Shown here in pieces: positions 21,741 to 35,160 of a stretch of 64,000 nt of DNA. The position numbers and the translations under genes are program-made. The stretch spans positions 39,842,283 through 39,906,282 of the forward strand of contig CM053331.1 of assembly GCA_028583605.1 (NCBI GenBank), written 5' to 3'. The stretch comes from Dastarcus helophoroides (Eukaryota > Arthropoda > Insecta > Coleoptera > Bothrideridae). Every line of letters begins with the position of its first letter. Position 1 is the first letter of the stretch. The notes beneath the pieces were generated by a model that was not told the origin of the DNA, ran no database searches, and saw nothing but the letters and a program-made list of their open reading frames with translations.

Positions 21741-22702
21741 AATCACAATAAAATGTTCAGAAAAATTCGAACTTTTAGAGAATGTATTCAAAAGGTCAAA
21801 ATTTCAAAAGTCAAAATTCTCCCACCAAAAAATCAAATGTTTTCAAAAGTGATGGTCTTTTGAAAAAAATTAAATTTTCAAAGTAAGTGAATACTTAAAA
21901 ATGGGCAACATTTTCAGAAAATTACTAATTATAATTGAATAGGTACTTTAAAATTTTGAAAAAGCCGAAATTTTCACCCAAAAAAAAAATCGAAATTTTA
22001 GACCTAAAATTTTCAAAAAAAGTTGGAATTTTTAAAACCGTAATTTTTAAAGTCAAAATTAAAAAAAGTTGTTATTTTGAAAATAGACGAAATTTTTATA
22101 GAAAGTTAAAATTTCCAGAAAGAAGTTAGGATTTTCGAAAAAAATCAAAATTTTTCACAGTCAACATTTACAAAATAATTGAAAATTCACAAATTTGAAG
22201 ACATAGCTAATTTTCTAAATCGATTTGAAACTTAAAAAAAATGAAACTTTGGAAATAGCCCAAATTAACAAAAATAGCCCAAATTCATAAAAATAGCCCA
22301 AATTAACAAAAAAGTCCAAATTTACAAAATAGCCCAAATTTCCAAAAATAGTAAATTTAAAAACCCTATGTTTTTAAAAAAGATGAAAACTCTGCATAAC
22401 GTAAAAAATCGAATTTTCCAGAATTTGGCGAATTTTTCAAAGCAATTTGGAATCTAACAATTTTAAAATTGGTTAAAATTTTTAAAAAACGTCGATATTT
22501 TAGAAAATTTAAATATTTCTAGTCAAATTTTCAAAAAAAACGAAATTTTGAAAGATATAATTATTGAAGAAATATCAAAATTGAAAGTTTAAAAATACAT
22601 TTTCAAAAAAAAAACGAAATTTTGAAAGATATAATTATTGAAGAAATATCAAAATTGAAAGTTTAAAAATACATTTTCAAAACCCGTTGCCGTTGCCCGT
22701 TG

Positions 22703-23835
22703 CGTAACTTTTGGGGAAAATTCCTTTCGGTAACAAGTTCCATAACTTGGAAGTTCTATAGAAAAAAGAGTCTCCGTAGAAAGAAGTCATCACTGTGTCA
22801 AGCTGGATCACACAGGAATTTGCTGTCTCCGAGTACGCCTCAAGAGTATTGCCCTTGGGGGATCAATCCTATTACTTCCTGAGAGCATTTTCTGATGATA
22901 CTTGTAGAAAAGAGACAAGTCACCAACCATACGCCTGTGCTCTAATGTTTCGAGAGAATCAGTCAAACTGTCGGGTCATCAATTAGGCGAATCGCCTCTT
23001 GAATTGAATCCAACAGAGCTAAGGTGTGTTTTGGGACTGAACTCCAATCATGGGAACAGTATTGGCTAGTGTTGCCCCAACTTGAGCTTTGTATAGTGTT
23101 ACTATGTGATGAAATCTGATGTACTTTTTAGCTCTAAAAAGAAAGCCTAGCTTCTGAGAGGCGGATTTAGCAATGGCGCGCACATGATCGTCCCAAGAGA
23201 ACTTGGTGCTCGCCTTCACTCCTAGGATAGTTAGATTAGATCCCATGGGAAGGATTTTACCGTCCATTAGTACCTTTGTTGCATTATCCCTTGATGTCTT
23301 CTTAGAGAAAACCGCGGGCTGAGTTTTTGTAGCATTGAAGTCGTCCAAATTGTTCTTACCCCATTCCAGAATAATTTCGAGATCCCGATTAATCATCTGT
23401 ATCTGATGTTCCCTTAGTTGATCGGAAGCAGCGATAGATAATGGTTTGTCGAAGAAAGAAGATAAAACAAGGCTACTATCGTCTGCCTAGTTGTATATAG
23501 AATTGGAAGTTGAAGCTACGAGATCCTTTATGAGTAACAACATTAGAGTAGGAGACAGAACAGACCCCTGAGGCACCCCCGCGTTAATCGCAAATGCTTA
23601 GGATGAGGTGCCATCAACCACCACCTAAAGAGATCTGTCAGTGACAAAACTGGATATCAAATGACAGAGTGTCCGGGCGGAAGACCATAAGACGTTAATT
23701 TGGCAAGAAGAGATCGCTGACAGACTCTGTCGAAAGCCTTTGAGATACGCAATGCCACAATGCTGGCAGCCTCACCATGTTTTTCCATAGCTGAGTTACA
23801 GATATGAGTAACATATGCCAGTAGATCGCCAGATC
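22703..23835 (-). pseudogene. family A non-LTR reverse transcriptase, dead copy
   Basis: From right to left the minus strand reads the Jockey/CR1-like RT: ALRISKAFDRVCQRSLLAKL, a degraded VPQG region, the catalytic box, then LEIILEWGKNNLDDFNATKT, ILGVKAS, RAKKYIRFHHIVTLYKAQV, and a C-terminal LPSYGTCYRKEFSP stretch. At the catalytic YADD (23489-23478) the tyrosine codon is TAG, so the active site itself carries a stop. Several other stops and frameshifts are present. It resembles 51840-52690 closely. Endonuclease and the 5' half are missing; at 23835 it meets an AT-rich module. Confidence 0.85.
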
Positions 23836-23864
23836 ACCTAAATTAATATCAGAAAATTATTACC

Positions 23865-24010
23865 CTATGATCAGAGGGAGTTCCCCTAAAATAACATAAG
23901 AAAGTCAGAGTCAAACTAAGAAAGTAGGAGAGGGTGATTAACCTAGTACTAGTATCAGAAGTTGATGACTCTTAATTATTATCAGAAAATAATTACTTTA
24001 AACTGAAACT
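23865..24010 (+). repeat. AT-rich module shared with the inverted arms
   Basis: Matches 11660-11800 (and its mirror at 16225-16365), including TCAAACTAAG, CTAGTACTAGTATCA and CAGAAAATAATTAC blocks. Here there is no hAT-like end beside it, so this copy approximates the sequence before that insertion. Confidence 0.65.
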
Positions 24011-25065
24011 GAAATTAGTAATCTCGACATTAAAAATGTTAATTTAGGTTAAGTTTAAAAAGTTGTCCGAACTAAAAACTCATAAAACGTATTAAGCATG
24101 ATTTTAAATGTCCTACGCCATCTTAATATGCAAATAAAACCGTAAATGTGGTTGTTATTCTGCACGGTTCTCAAAAAGCAATTTTAATTGCAATCAAAGC
24201 GGCGTTAATAATAATGAATCACGCAAAGAATGTTTATTAAAAAGTGCATACGGCGTAATAACAAAAATTATTACCGTTGTTAATTTTACATTACGTCCAT
24301 TAGCATGCGATCTGTCCGAGTGGCGAAACTTCACCTGAGTACCACGCTGCGCATTTAACAATAATATAAACCGATAAAAATATTTCAATCTGATTCTGAG
24401 TTAACTCGATGGAAATTTAAATACGAAAGCACTAAAGCCAAGCGCGTCTAATTTATTAAGTGTCACTAATCTAAAAGCTCCATCTCTCTATCGCCCAAAA
24501 AACATCCCAATAATGCCCTTTGTGGAATCCTAAAACAAGCTTCATTAGTGTCAACTGTCGCCGCGCTATTACCATAATTATTTCCGATTCGAATTTTAGT
24601 TTTTATCTCCGATTTAATTTGTAGCTGGATCCTGACAAGTTTAAAGTCCACCGGTCAGTTGCTTTTCTGTGGATTGTCTTTCATTTCTGCCAGATGTTAC
24701 TAACAGTGTGACCCTACACTTCCAAAATTAAAAAAATCTGTGTGATATTTAATGTCATATTTACGGTTTTTAAAATGTTGTCATCAAAATGACTGTTCTG
24801 CTAAGTATTTGCAGGTCGACTGTAGCTGACAGAACTGTTAAATTACTGACATGATAATTTAATGCTTTTTCGTTAATAATGAGCAGTTACCATTATAATA
24901 AGCCTTAGATTCACCACTAGTGAGGCTGGAATGTTTTTTATGTTTGTTTAATCAAAAAAGACTATTCTATTAACTGCAAACAGTTCCTAGAACGTTTATC
25001 ATGTCAAAAGTAAGAACGAAGAAAGGCGAACTTTGTATTAATTTATTTAATAAAACTCTAACACT
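24011..25065. other. intergenic, possible conserved noncoding DNA
   Basis: Non-repetitive, with many TAAT/ATTA homeodomain-like core sites and GC-richer patches between 24060 and 24660. No supported reading frame. This looks like host single-copy sequence, but constraint cannot be judged from one genome. Confidence 0.35.
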
Positions 25066-25069
25066 GACT

Positions 25070-26236
25070 GACAGACAACGCACAGCCTAAACGAGGAGCT
25101 CCATCAGAATGAAGTTTAGCACACGAAAGTTACTTATAACGTAGTTGAGCACTAAGAAAGCATTTTTCAAAATTCAACTTCTAAGGGCCTAAAAATGGGC
25201 ATTGAAACCCTAAAAATCGTAGGCAATAAATAATACACACCACTGTTAACTCATTACTTTGACTGTATGACATATTCTTGCTACGGTGCAGCAATATTTA
25301 CTTTGCTTATCGCACTTCTTATTTGTGTGGCCATGCAGCGTTAACCATATACTGATGGTTATGGGGTTTACTCATTACTTTGCCTGTACGGCAGATTCTC
25401 GCCACGCTGCGGCAGTATTTACTTTGCTTATCGCATTTCCTATCTGTGTGGCCATGCGGCGTTAACCATATACTTAAAGAATATGGGGCATACTGAAAGA
25501 ATATGGGGTATGCTGAAAAAATATGGTATTAACTCATTACTTTGCCTGTACGACATATTCTCGCAACGACGCAGCGGTATTTACTTTGCTTATCGCATTT
25601 CTTATTTGTCTGGCCACGCGGCATTAACCATATACTGAAAGAATATGAGGTTAACTCATTACTTTGCCTATATTCTCGCCACGGCGCGGCGGTATTTACT
25701 TTGTTTATCGCATTTCTTATCTGTGTGGCCATGGGGCGTTAACCATATACTGAAAGAATATGGGGCATACCGAAAGAATATGGGGTATTCTAAAAAAATA
25801 TGGAAATAACTCATTACTTTGACTATACGACTTCTACGACGATTCTAGCCAAGGCGCTGCGGTATTTACTTTGCGTATCGCATTTCTTTCATAACCATGC
25901 GGCGGTAAAACTGAGAGTCTTTATTCTGCAGCAGAATGAACAACGCTGATAACACATGACGGCCTATTAACCACAATTTGACAGATTCAAGGGTTTTGAT
26001 GTTTCAAAATAGAAATATCGGCCGGAGAAGGAAAAAATCAAAACACGCGAGGTGAAAAGGAGCAAGTTACCCAAAAATTAACTCTTTAACGTTAAAAAAA
26101 ATCTAATAGTTTCTGAAATAAAATATCATCTAAGCCAACCAAACGATGGTCGCTTTCGTTTAGTAATTTAGATGTTTGATCGCTTCCACAAAAGCCACAA
26201 ATGACCCTGTACAGCGCCAATATCAAATTGTATGGA
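25070..26236 (+). mobile_element. 1.1-kb dispersed element H, copy 2
   Basis: The cleaner copy. It starts near CTGACTGACAGACAACGCAC with AGCCTAAACG following, then four to five minisatellite units (anchors at about 25295, 25425, 25587, 25702, 25873) whose core is TATTTACTTTGCTTATCGCA, then the non-repeated tail from GTAAAACTGAGAGTC to GCCAATATCAAAT. Short frames inside come from the minisatellite. Helentron-like affiliation is inference. Confidence 0.75.
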
Positions 26237-26239
26237 ATG

Positions 26240-26875
26240 CATGTGTGTGTTCCCTCATATGTTTCTTATTTCATGACGGCGACTTTCCGACGCAATTCGC
26301 TTTTTATGAAAATTATCTAATGAGGTGCAGCTCTTTATCGTTCAATCTCCATTTGATGTGACAGAAGTCGTATCCTAACTAATGTATATTTTCTGTCGCC
26401 GAAGCCATCTTGATTGCACTGCGCCACAAAGGTTTCTCTTTTGAAAAGAAGTAACGCTCGATGCTTATCGAATGGCAAGATGTTTCTCGGAAAGCAGCTC
26501 ATTTGTGGCTTATTTTTACTAATGTCCTTTGTGCAAACTTTGAATAGAAATAAACTCGAGTGCTTTGGCTGTTGCTCGACGATGCAAAGTTCACAGCGTG
26601 AGAAATAAATCTCGTCCCGGCTTTCATTCCGTTTTGCCCCGCATTTAGCTGATTAATCATAAATTTATTTAAAACATTTAACCCAAGACCGTCTACATGT
26701 AAAAGTGCATTGCATAATATAGTACTAACAGCTGCAGAAATACTCTAGCAAAACGGGGATTTACAGAACAAAAGCGTTCTCTGTTGATATATGGGACAAA
26801 AGTATCCACATGAAAAAAATGACCTGTAAAGGGTGCAAAGTAGAACGGAGAGACGACTCAAGGATTTTAAGAAAC
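26240..26875. other. intergenic DNA, nothing recognised
   Basis: Non-repetitive and GC-richer than the satellites. Frames of about 60 codons (26176-26361, 26414-26608) have no motif. Confidence 0.35.
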
Positions 26876-26879
26876 TAAG

Positions 26880-29800
26880 TAACGGAGAAAAAATTAACTA
26901 ACCCAGGTAAACATAAACTAATAGACACAGGCAGGCACAGACACAAATAGTTAGATACACAGGCAGACATAATTGGGCAAGCAGTCACAGATAGACGGAC
27001 AGATACAAGGATAGACATACAGACACACATATAGAGACCAATGAAGGCAAGCAGACACAGGCAGGTGTCGACATAGATGATTAAACACAAGCAGTCAGAT
27101 ATAGATGAACAAACAAAGTCAGACACAGGTAGTCATTGGATGACACAGATATATGCAGACGCAGGCAGCCACAGGTAGAAACAAACGATGTGTTCAGACA
27201 CAGGTAGACAGTCGCGGACAGGGATAATTAAACACAGGCCATCAGAGAGAGGTGAAAAACGCAGTCATACACAGGTAGACATAGATATATGCAGACGCAA
27301 ACAATCATAGATAGAGGTAGACGACGATACAGACACAGGTAGACATAGGCAGGCACAAGCAGACATAGACAGACACAGTCGTAGGTGAACACAGATAGAC
27401 ACAGGCACACGTAGACACAGGCAGACATAAACTGGCACAGGCAGCTACAAGATAGATATTCATAGACGCAGACTAATGCAAACGTTATGGATACGGACAC
27501 ATGTAGACAAGCAGATACACAGTCAGACGCAGACAGCTATAGGTAGATACAGACAGACGTAAGCAGACATAATTAAATACAGGTAGATAGACATATAGTC
27601 AGAAACAGACAGTGATAGTTAGACACAAATATATGCGGACGCAAACAGACATAGAAAGACGCAGACATATAGACAAACACAGGCAGACATAGACTGTCAC
27701 AGGAAGCTGTAAGATATGTATGTTGACTGATGCAGACATGCAGTTACTGATAGATAGGTGGATGGATACACAGTCAGACACAGACGGCCATAATTTGATA
27801 CAAATATATTGTAACGCAATGTAAATAGATAGAATAGAATTTAGTCCGTAAGGAAAGTTTTTAGAAAGATCTGATAAGGGAAAAGCGGCCACGATAACGA
27901 AACAAACGGCAGACAAGCGATCCAGAAATTTCGGCAAACGGTAAGCCTTATCTGCGTGATTTTTTTAGAACCCCGGAGCCAAAACTATATAAGGAGGTCA
28001 GCTTTCCCTCGAGTCAGTCAGTTAGAGTCGATGTAGTTAGTGAGTTAGCAGTGAGAAGTCAATAAGTGAGTTAATTATTCCGTTGTAGTGTTCCAAGTTT
28101 AGTTTAAAAATAAAGTGGGTATTATTCAATTCACGTGTTAATCAATTCCAACCGGCAGCCCGTAACAATATGTAGACATAGACAATCGTAGGTGGACCCA
28201 GATAGACACAAGCATACGTAGACACAGGCAGACATGATGTGGCACAGGCAGCCACAAGATAGATATTTATAGACGCAGACCAATGCAAACGTTATGGATA
28301 CGGACACATGTAGACAAGCAGATACACAGTCAGACACAGACAGCTATAGGTAGACACAGACAGACGTAAGTAGACATAATTAAATACAGGTAGTAACAGG
28401 TAGATAGACTTATAGACAGTGATAGTTAGACACAAATATATGCAGACGCAAACAGTCATAGAAAGACGCAGACATATAGACAAACACAGGCAGACATGGA
28501 CTGGCACAGAAGCTACAAGATACTGACTGATGCAGACATTATAGTTACAGACCCAAGTAGATAAGCAGATGCACAGTTACTCGCAGGCATCCATAGTTAG
28601 ATACAGATATATATAGACATAGGCAATTATAGGTGGACACAGTCAGACACAGGCACACATAGATACAGGCAGACATGGACTGGCACAGACAGCTACAAGA
28701 TAGACATTCATAGACGCACACTGATGCAAACATTATAGATACCTACATATGTAAACAGACACACAGTCAGACACAGGCAGCTGTAGAAAAACACAGACAA
28801 ACACAAACACACATAGACGCAGGCTTATATGGACTGGCACAGGCAGCTACAAGGTAGACATTCATAGAGGCACACTGATTCAAACGTTATAGATACAGAC
28901 ACATGTAGAGAGACACACATAGTCAGACACAGGCAGCTATGGGTAGTCACAGACAGACATAGGTAGACACAGACAGATATAGGGAGACTCAGACAGATAT
29001 AGTTAGACACAGGTAGATAGGTATATTGGCAGAAACAGATAGCCATAGTTAGACACAAATATATGCAGACGCAAACAGTCATAGGAAGACACAGGTACAT
29101 GGACAAACACAGGCAGCCATGGACTGGCACACAAGCTACAAGATAGACATTTACAGATGCTGATTGATGCAGATATTATAGTTACAGACCCAAGTAGATA
29201 GGCAGATGCACAGTTAGTCACAGGCATCCATAGTTAGATATAGATATATGCAAACATAGACAATCATAGGTGGACACAGACAGACACAGGCACACATAGA
29301 TACAGGCAGACATGGACTGGCACAGACAGCCACAAGATAGACATTCATAGACGCACACTGATGCAAACATTATAGATACCTACATATGTAGACAGACAGA
29401 CACACAGTCAGACACAGACAGCTGTAGAAAAACACAGACAGACACAGGCACACATAGACGCAGGCTTATATGGACTGGCACAGGCAGCTACAAGATAGAC
29501 ATTCATAGAGGCACACTGATTTAAACGTTATAGATACAGACACATGTAGAGAGACACACATAGTCAGACACAGGCAGCTATAGGTAGTCACAGACAGACA
29601 TAGGTAGACACAGACAGATATAGGGAGACTCAGACAGATATAGTTAGACACAGGTAGATAGATATATAGTCAGAAACAGATAGCCATAGTTAGACACAAA
29701 TATATGCAGACGCAAACAGTCATAGGAAGACACAGGTACATGGACAAACACAGGCAGCCATGGACTGGCACAGAAGCTACAAGATAGACATTCACAGATG

Positions 29801-32800
29801 CTGACTGATGCAGATATTATAGTTACAGACCCAAGTAGATAGGCAGATGCACAGTTAGTCACAGGTATCCATAGTTAGATACAGATATATGCAAACATAG
29901 ACAATCATAGGTGGACACAGACAGACACAGGCACACATAGATACAGACAGACATGGACTGGCACAGACAGCTACAAGATAGACATTCATAGACGCACACT
30001 GATGCAAACATTATAAATACCTACATATGTAGACAGACAGACACACAGTCAGACACAGACAGCTGTAGAAAAACACAGACAGACACAGACACACATAGAC
30101 GCAGGCTTATATAGACTGGCACAGACAGCTACAAGATAGACATTCATAGACGCACACTGATGCAAACATTATAAATACCTACATATGTAGACAGACAGAC
30201 ACACAGTCAGACACAGACAGCTGTAGAAAAACCCAGACAGACACAGACACACATAGACGCAGGCTTATATGGACTGGCACAGGCAGCTACAAGATAGACA
30301 TTCATAGAGGCACACTGATTCAAACGTTATAGATACAGATACATGTAGAGAGACAGACACATATTCAGACACAGGCAGCTATAGGTAGTCACAGACAGAC
30401 ATAGGTAGACACAGACAGACATAAGAAGACTCAGACAGATATAGTTAGACACAGGTAGATAGATATATAGTGAAAGACAGATAGCCATAGTTAAACACAA
30501 ATATATGCAGGCGCAAACAGTCATAGGAAGAAACAGGCACATGGATAAACACAGGCAGACATGGACTGGCACAGAAGCTACAGGATAGACATTCACAGAT
30601 GCTGACTGATGCAGGTATTATGGTTACAGACCCAAGTAGATAGGCAGATGCACAATTAGTCACAGGCATCCACAGTTAGATACGGATATACGCAGACATA
30701 GACAATCATAGGTAGACGCAGGCAGACACAGGCACACATAGATACAGGCAGACATGGACTGGCACAAGCAGCTACAAGATAGACATTTATAGACGCACAC
30801 TAATGCAAACATTATAGATACCTACATATATAGAGAGACAGACACACCGTCATACACAGACAGCTGTAGAAAGACACAGGTGGACACAGGCAGACATAAT
30901 TAGACGCAAGTAGGAACAGGTAGATAGACATACAGTCAGAAACAGGCAGCCATAGTCAGGCACAGATATATGCAGACGCAGACACTCATAAGAAGACACA
31001 AACGCATAGACAAACACAAGCAGACATTGACTGGTACAGAAGCTGCAAGATAGACATTCATAGACGCTGACTGATGCAGATGTTATAGTTGCAGACACAG
31101 ATAGATAGGCAGATACGCAGTCTAACGCAGACAGCCATAGTTAGACACAGATATATGCAGTCACACTCAAAGGTACACATAGACAGACACAGGTACATAC
31201 AGACAGACACAGGCACACATAGTCAGACACAGGCAGACTTGGATTGGCACAGACAGCTACAAGATAGACATTTATAGACGCACACTAATGCAAACATTAT
31301 AGATACCTACATATATAGACAGACAGACACACAGTCACACACAGACAGCTGTAGAAAGACACAGGTGGACACAGACATACATAATTAGACGCAAGTAGCA
31401 ACAGGTAGATAGACATACAGTCAGAAACAGGCAGCCATAGTCAGACACAGATATATGCAGACGCAGACACTCATAAGAAGACACAAACGCATAGACAAAC
31501 ACAGGCAGACATTGACTGGTACAGAAGCTGCAAGATAGACATTCATAGACGCTGACTGATGCAGATGTTATAGTTGCAGACACAGATAGATAGGCAGATA
31601 CGCAGTCTAACGCAGACAGCCATAGTTATACACAGATATATGCAGTCACACTCAAAGGTACACATAGACAGACACAGGTACATACAGACAGACACAGGCA
31701 CACATAGTCAGACACAGGCAGACTTGGATTGGCACAGACAGCTACAAGATAGACATTTATAGACGCACACTAATGCAAACATTATAGATACCTACATATA
31801 TAGACAGACAGACACACAGTCACACACAGACAGCTATAGAAAGACACAGGTGGACACAGACAGATATAATTAGACGCAAGTAGCAACAGGTAGATAGACA
31901 TACAGTCAGAAACAGGCAGCCATAGTCAGGCACAGATATATGCAGACGCAGACACTCATAAGAAGACACAAACGCATAGACAAACACAAGCAGACATTGA
32001 CTGGTACAGAAGCTGCAAGATAGACATTCATAGACGCTGACTGATGCAGATGTTATAGTTGCAGACACAGATAGATAGGCAGATACGCAGTCTAACGCAG
32101 ACAGCCATAGTTATACACAGATATATGCAGTCACACTCAAAGGTACACATAGACAGACACAGGTACATACAGACAGACACAGGCACACATAGTCAGACAC
32201 AGGCAGACTTGGATTGGCACAGACAGCTACAAGATAGACATTTATAGACGCACACTAAAGCAAACATTATAGATACCTACATATATAGACAGACAGACAC
32301 ACAGTCACACACAGACAGCTGTAGAAAGACACAGGTGGACACAGACAGACATAATTAGACGCAAGTAGCAACAGGTAGATAGACATACAGTCAGAAACAG
32401 GCAGCCATAGTCAGCCACAGATATATGCAGACGCAGACACTCATAAGAAGACACAAACGCATAGACAAACACAGGCAGACATTGACTGGTACAGAAGCTG
32501 CAAGATAGACATTCATAGACGCTGACTGATGCAGATGTTATAGTTGCAGACACAGATAGATAGGCAGATACGCAGTCTAACGCAGACAGCCATAGTTAGA
32601 CACAGATATATGCAGTCACACTCAAAGGTACACATAGACAGACACAGGTACACACAGACAGACACAGGCACACATAGTTAGACACAGGCAGACTTGGATT
32701 GGCACAGGCAGCTACAAGATAAATATTCATAGACGCAGGCGGATGCAAAAATTATAAATACAGACACATGTAGACAAGGAGACACACGTATACAGACAGA

Positions 32801-33578
32801 CACAGAGTCAGACACAGACAGCTATAGGTAGACACAGACAGCAATAGATAGATACAGACAAACATAAATAGTCATTGGCAATCATAGGTAAATAGACACA
32901 CAGTCAGATGCAGACAACCATAGTTAGACGCAGATATATGCAGACGCAGACAGTCCTACGAAGATACAGGCAGAAAAAGGTACACATAGACAGGTACAGG
33001 CAGACATGGACTGACGTAGGAGCTACAAAATAGACATTTATGGAGGCAAACTGAGGCAAACAATGTAGATACAGACACATGTAGATAGACAGACACACAG
33101 TCAGACGCGGGCAACAATAAGTAGACACAGACAGACATAATTAGATACAGGCATTCATAGATAGATAGACACAGGCACTCACAGATAGACACACGCAGCC
33201 ACATATAGACATATGCAGTCACAGATAGACACATGCAGTCACAGATAGACAAAGACAGTCACAAATAGATAGATAGTAGATAGATAGACACACAGTCAGA
33301 CGCGGGCAACCATAAGTAGACAGAGACAGACATAATTAGATACATTCAGTCATAGATAGATAGATAGACACAGGCACTCACAGATAGACACATGCAGCCT
33401 CATATAGACATATGCAGTCACAGATAGACACATGCAGTCACAGTTAGACAAAGGCAGTCACAAATAGACACAGGCAGTCACAGATAGACACACAGTCAGA
33501 CACAGACAGCCATAAGTAGACACAGACAGACGCATGCAAACACAGACACAGACAGACACGGGCAGACACAGACAGACC
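26880..33578 (+). repeat. AGACACAGGC-type satellite, 6.7 kb
   Basis: Basic units of about 10-12 bp, variants of AGACACAGGC / AGACATAGAC, fill the region. They are ordered into higher-order repeats: a 485-bp unit in four copies (anchors at about 30850, 31335, 31820, 32305), and longer 640-800 bp repeats between 28545 and 30670. A 20-bp CAGTCACAGATAGACACATG unit dominates 33160-33500. The many reverse-strand frames rich in Cys, Leu and Ser are artefacts of the unit. A solo LTR interrupts it at 27810. Confidence 0.95.
27810..28167 (+). mobile_element. solo LTR, Gypsy-type family L, copy 2
   Basis: The 358-bp element begins TGTAACGCAATG and ends CCCGTAACA, with the 4-bp duplication ATAT (27806-27809 and 28168-28171). 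It carries the TATA-like ACTATATAAGG near 27984. It landed in the satellite motif ACAAATATATG, and the satellite continues on the other side as GTAGACATAGACAATC. Confidence 0.92.
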
Positions 33579-33579
33579 A

Positions 33580-34489
33580 AAATTCGCGGCTGTGTCGCTT
33601 TCATGGCTCGCTAGTGATGTTCAGGCGGTTTTGATATTGGATTAAACAGAGCAAATGTGATGTTAACGCTTTGTTAACCCGACTGGGGCGTATGAATGTG
33701 TTTTTAATTTATTCTATTGCTCGTCGAACGCATCAAACATTTAATTAAACGGTTATTTTTAATCTTGAACTCTTTTCAGCGCCTAGGTAATAAATCAATC
33801 ACGCAATGTTACTCTTGAATTAATATAAGTGTTTTTCGTGATGATTGACTTAAAGGGGAACCGTTTAAAAGCACCCATTTGGTATAATCGTTTTAATGAG
33901 AGAATATTTAGGACATTAATCGTTTATATCAGAATATTAAATAAACATTTCTTATTTATTGACGCGTCCTGAACTCTGGTGACCTCGTATATTAATTAAT
34001 TTACAGGGAGACGAAGATTTGACTTTCGTCTGCACTATTGTTGGGCGCGCTGGATTTTTTTTAAGTAACGAAGATGGTTTTATTCAATTTGCATGTTAAT
34101 TAGGCACATTAAGCCTCATTAGTAGTCACGTTGAGATTTGATCCATATAAGGAGGTCTTATCGTAGATTCTTATCCTGAACAAACTCTAATTTCAATTGA
34201 TTGATATCTTAAGACGGCAAAGAAAATTTTTATTCATAAAACTTTAAATATTTCCAAATTGGGTCGCAGAAATGTTAAATAAAATTAATAATGATAATGC
34301 TGCCGACCAATAAGAGTTTCAAATGAAGAATAAAGAAAAAATATTTTGATGGAAGACTAGTCCAAAATTGTATAATTAAATATTGAGTGTTAATGAAAAA
34401 ATGTTAATTACAAATTTTGTGGACCTGATGATCCTCTACAACAATGTTTTCCAAACTTTCAACATCTATGTACCTTTTCCATAATTTTC
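33580..34489. other. intergenic, possible conserved noncoding DNA
   Basis: Non-repetitive, with GC-richer start and multiple TTAATTA-like sites. Positions 34228-34275 resemble one arm of the foldback at 54571-54624 (AAATATTTCCAAA and GAAATGTTAAATAAAATTAA blocks). No frame or RNA gene is supported. Confidence 0.4.
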
Positions 34490-35160
34490 GTGACATTGTG
34501 TACTCCTCTTTGCATCCTAACTAATATATTGTTACGGGCTTATCGGTTCGAATTGATTATTAACACGCGAATTGAATAATTGATAAGCTCACTTATTTAC
34601 TCTTAACTACTAACTCACTTATTACACTGACTAACTCTGCCTGACTTGAGGGAAAGGCGTCCGCCTTATATAGTTTTCGCTTCTGGGTTCTAGAAGTTTT
34701 GGGCAGATAAGGCTTATCGCTTGAGCGAAATTTCTGGAACATTTATCTGCTGTTTGCTTCATTATCGCTGCCGCTTTCCTTTATCAGATCTTTCTAGAAA
34801 CTTTTCTTATGTACTAAATTCTACAATTTACATTTCGTTACAATATAAATGGGGAGGTTTATCTATCTATTAGTCTGCTGAATGTATCAACGAAATTGAA
34901 CAAAACATCATTCTGCAATCCACACGAACTCTTTAAAGATATGTATGCTAATTAAGTTAATTTTCTTACGTTCATCCAAACAATTTTTGGAATTTCTATG
35001 GGTTCTTCTACATCGCGTAAATCCTAACCGTAACTAAATATAAATGCGAAAATGTGTTCGTCTGTCCTTCTGTTTGTTTGGTTTTTGCGGCTCAATTACT
35101 GAAGCGATTTCGACGAAATTTGATGTAGAAGTTTCCTAAAACCCGAGGTAAAACTTGGGC
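34490..35160 (+). repeat. dispersed repeat U, longest copy
   Basis: The part 34490-34990, apart from the LTR insertion, matches 46115-46280 in reverse complement (for example ACATCATTCTGCAATC, GAACTCTTTAAAG). The part 35020-35160 repeats the CCTAACC...TAAATGCGAAA start followed by a GTCTGTCC tract, as at 231-345. It is a non-coding dispersed element of unknown class. Confidence 0.65.
34530..34842 (-). mobile_element. solo LTR, Gypsy-type family L, copy 3
   Basis: Reverse orientation, 313 bp, from TGTTACGGGCTTATCGG to CATTTCGTTACA as written on the plus strand, with ATAT duplicated at 34526-34529 and 34843-34846. The uninterrupted version of the target survives at 46246-46249, proving the 4-bp duplication. 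The TATA-like box (CCTTATATAG on this strand) lies near 34671. Confidence 0.95.

Larger units (their letters stand above)
19056..22695. repeat. AT-rich satellite block
   Basis: Variants of GAAATTTTGAAAAAA units, less regular than at 2440-6130. It includes the 354-bp and 210-bp higher-order repeats listed separately, and a doubled 75-bp piece at 22540-22680. The right edge adjoins a CCCGTTGCCGTTGCCCGTTG tract (22683-22702). Confidence 0.85.

Noticed and set aside
19056..22695. A third complete satellite-bearing hAT
   Set aside because: No paired terminal repeats or 8-bp direct repeat could be found at the block edges; only the single end at 16370 is visible.
26875..33252. Cys/Leu/Ser-rich reverse-strand frames resembling secreted or membrane proteins
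   Set aside because: Translations of the AGACACAGGC satellite; frames recur every 485 bp and are interrupted at unit variants.
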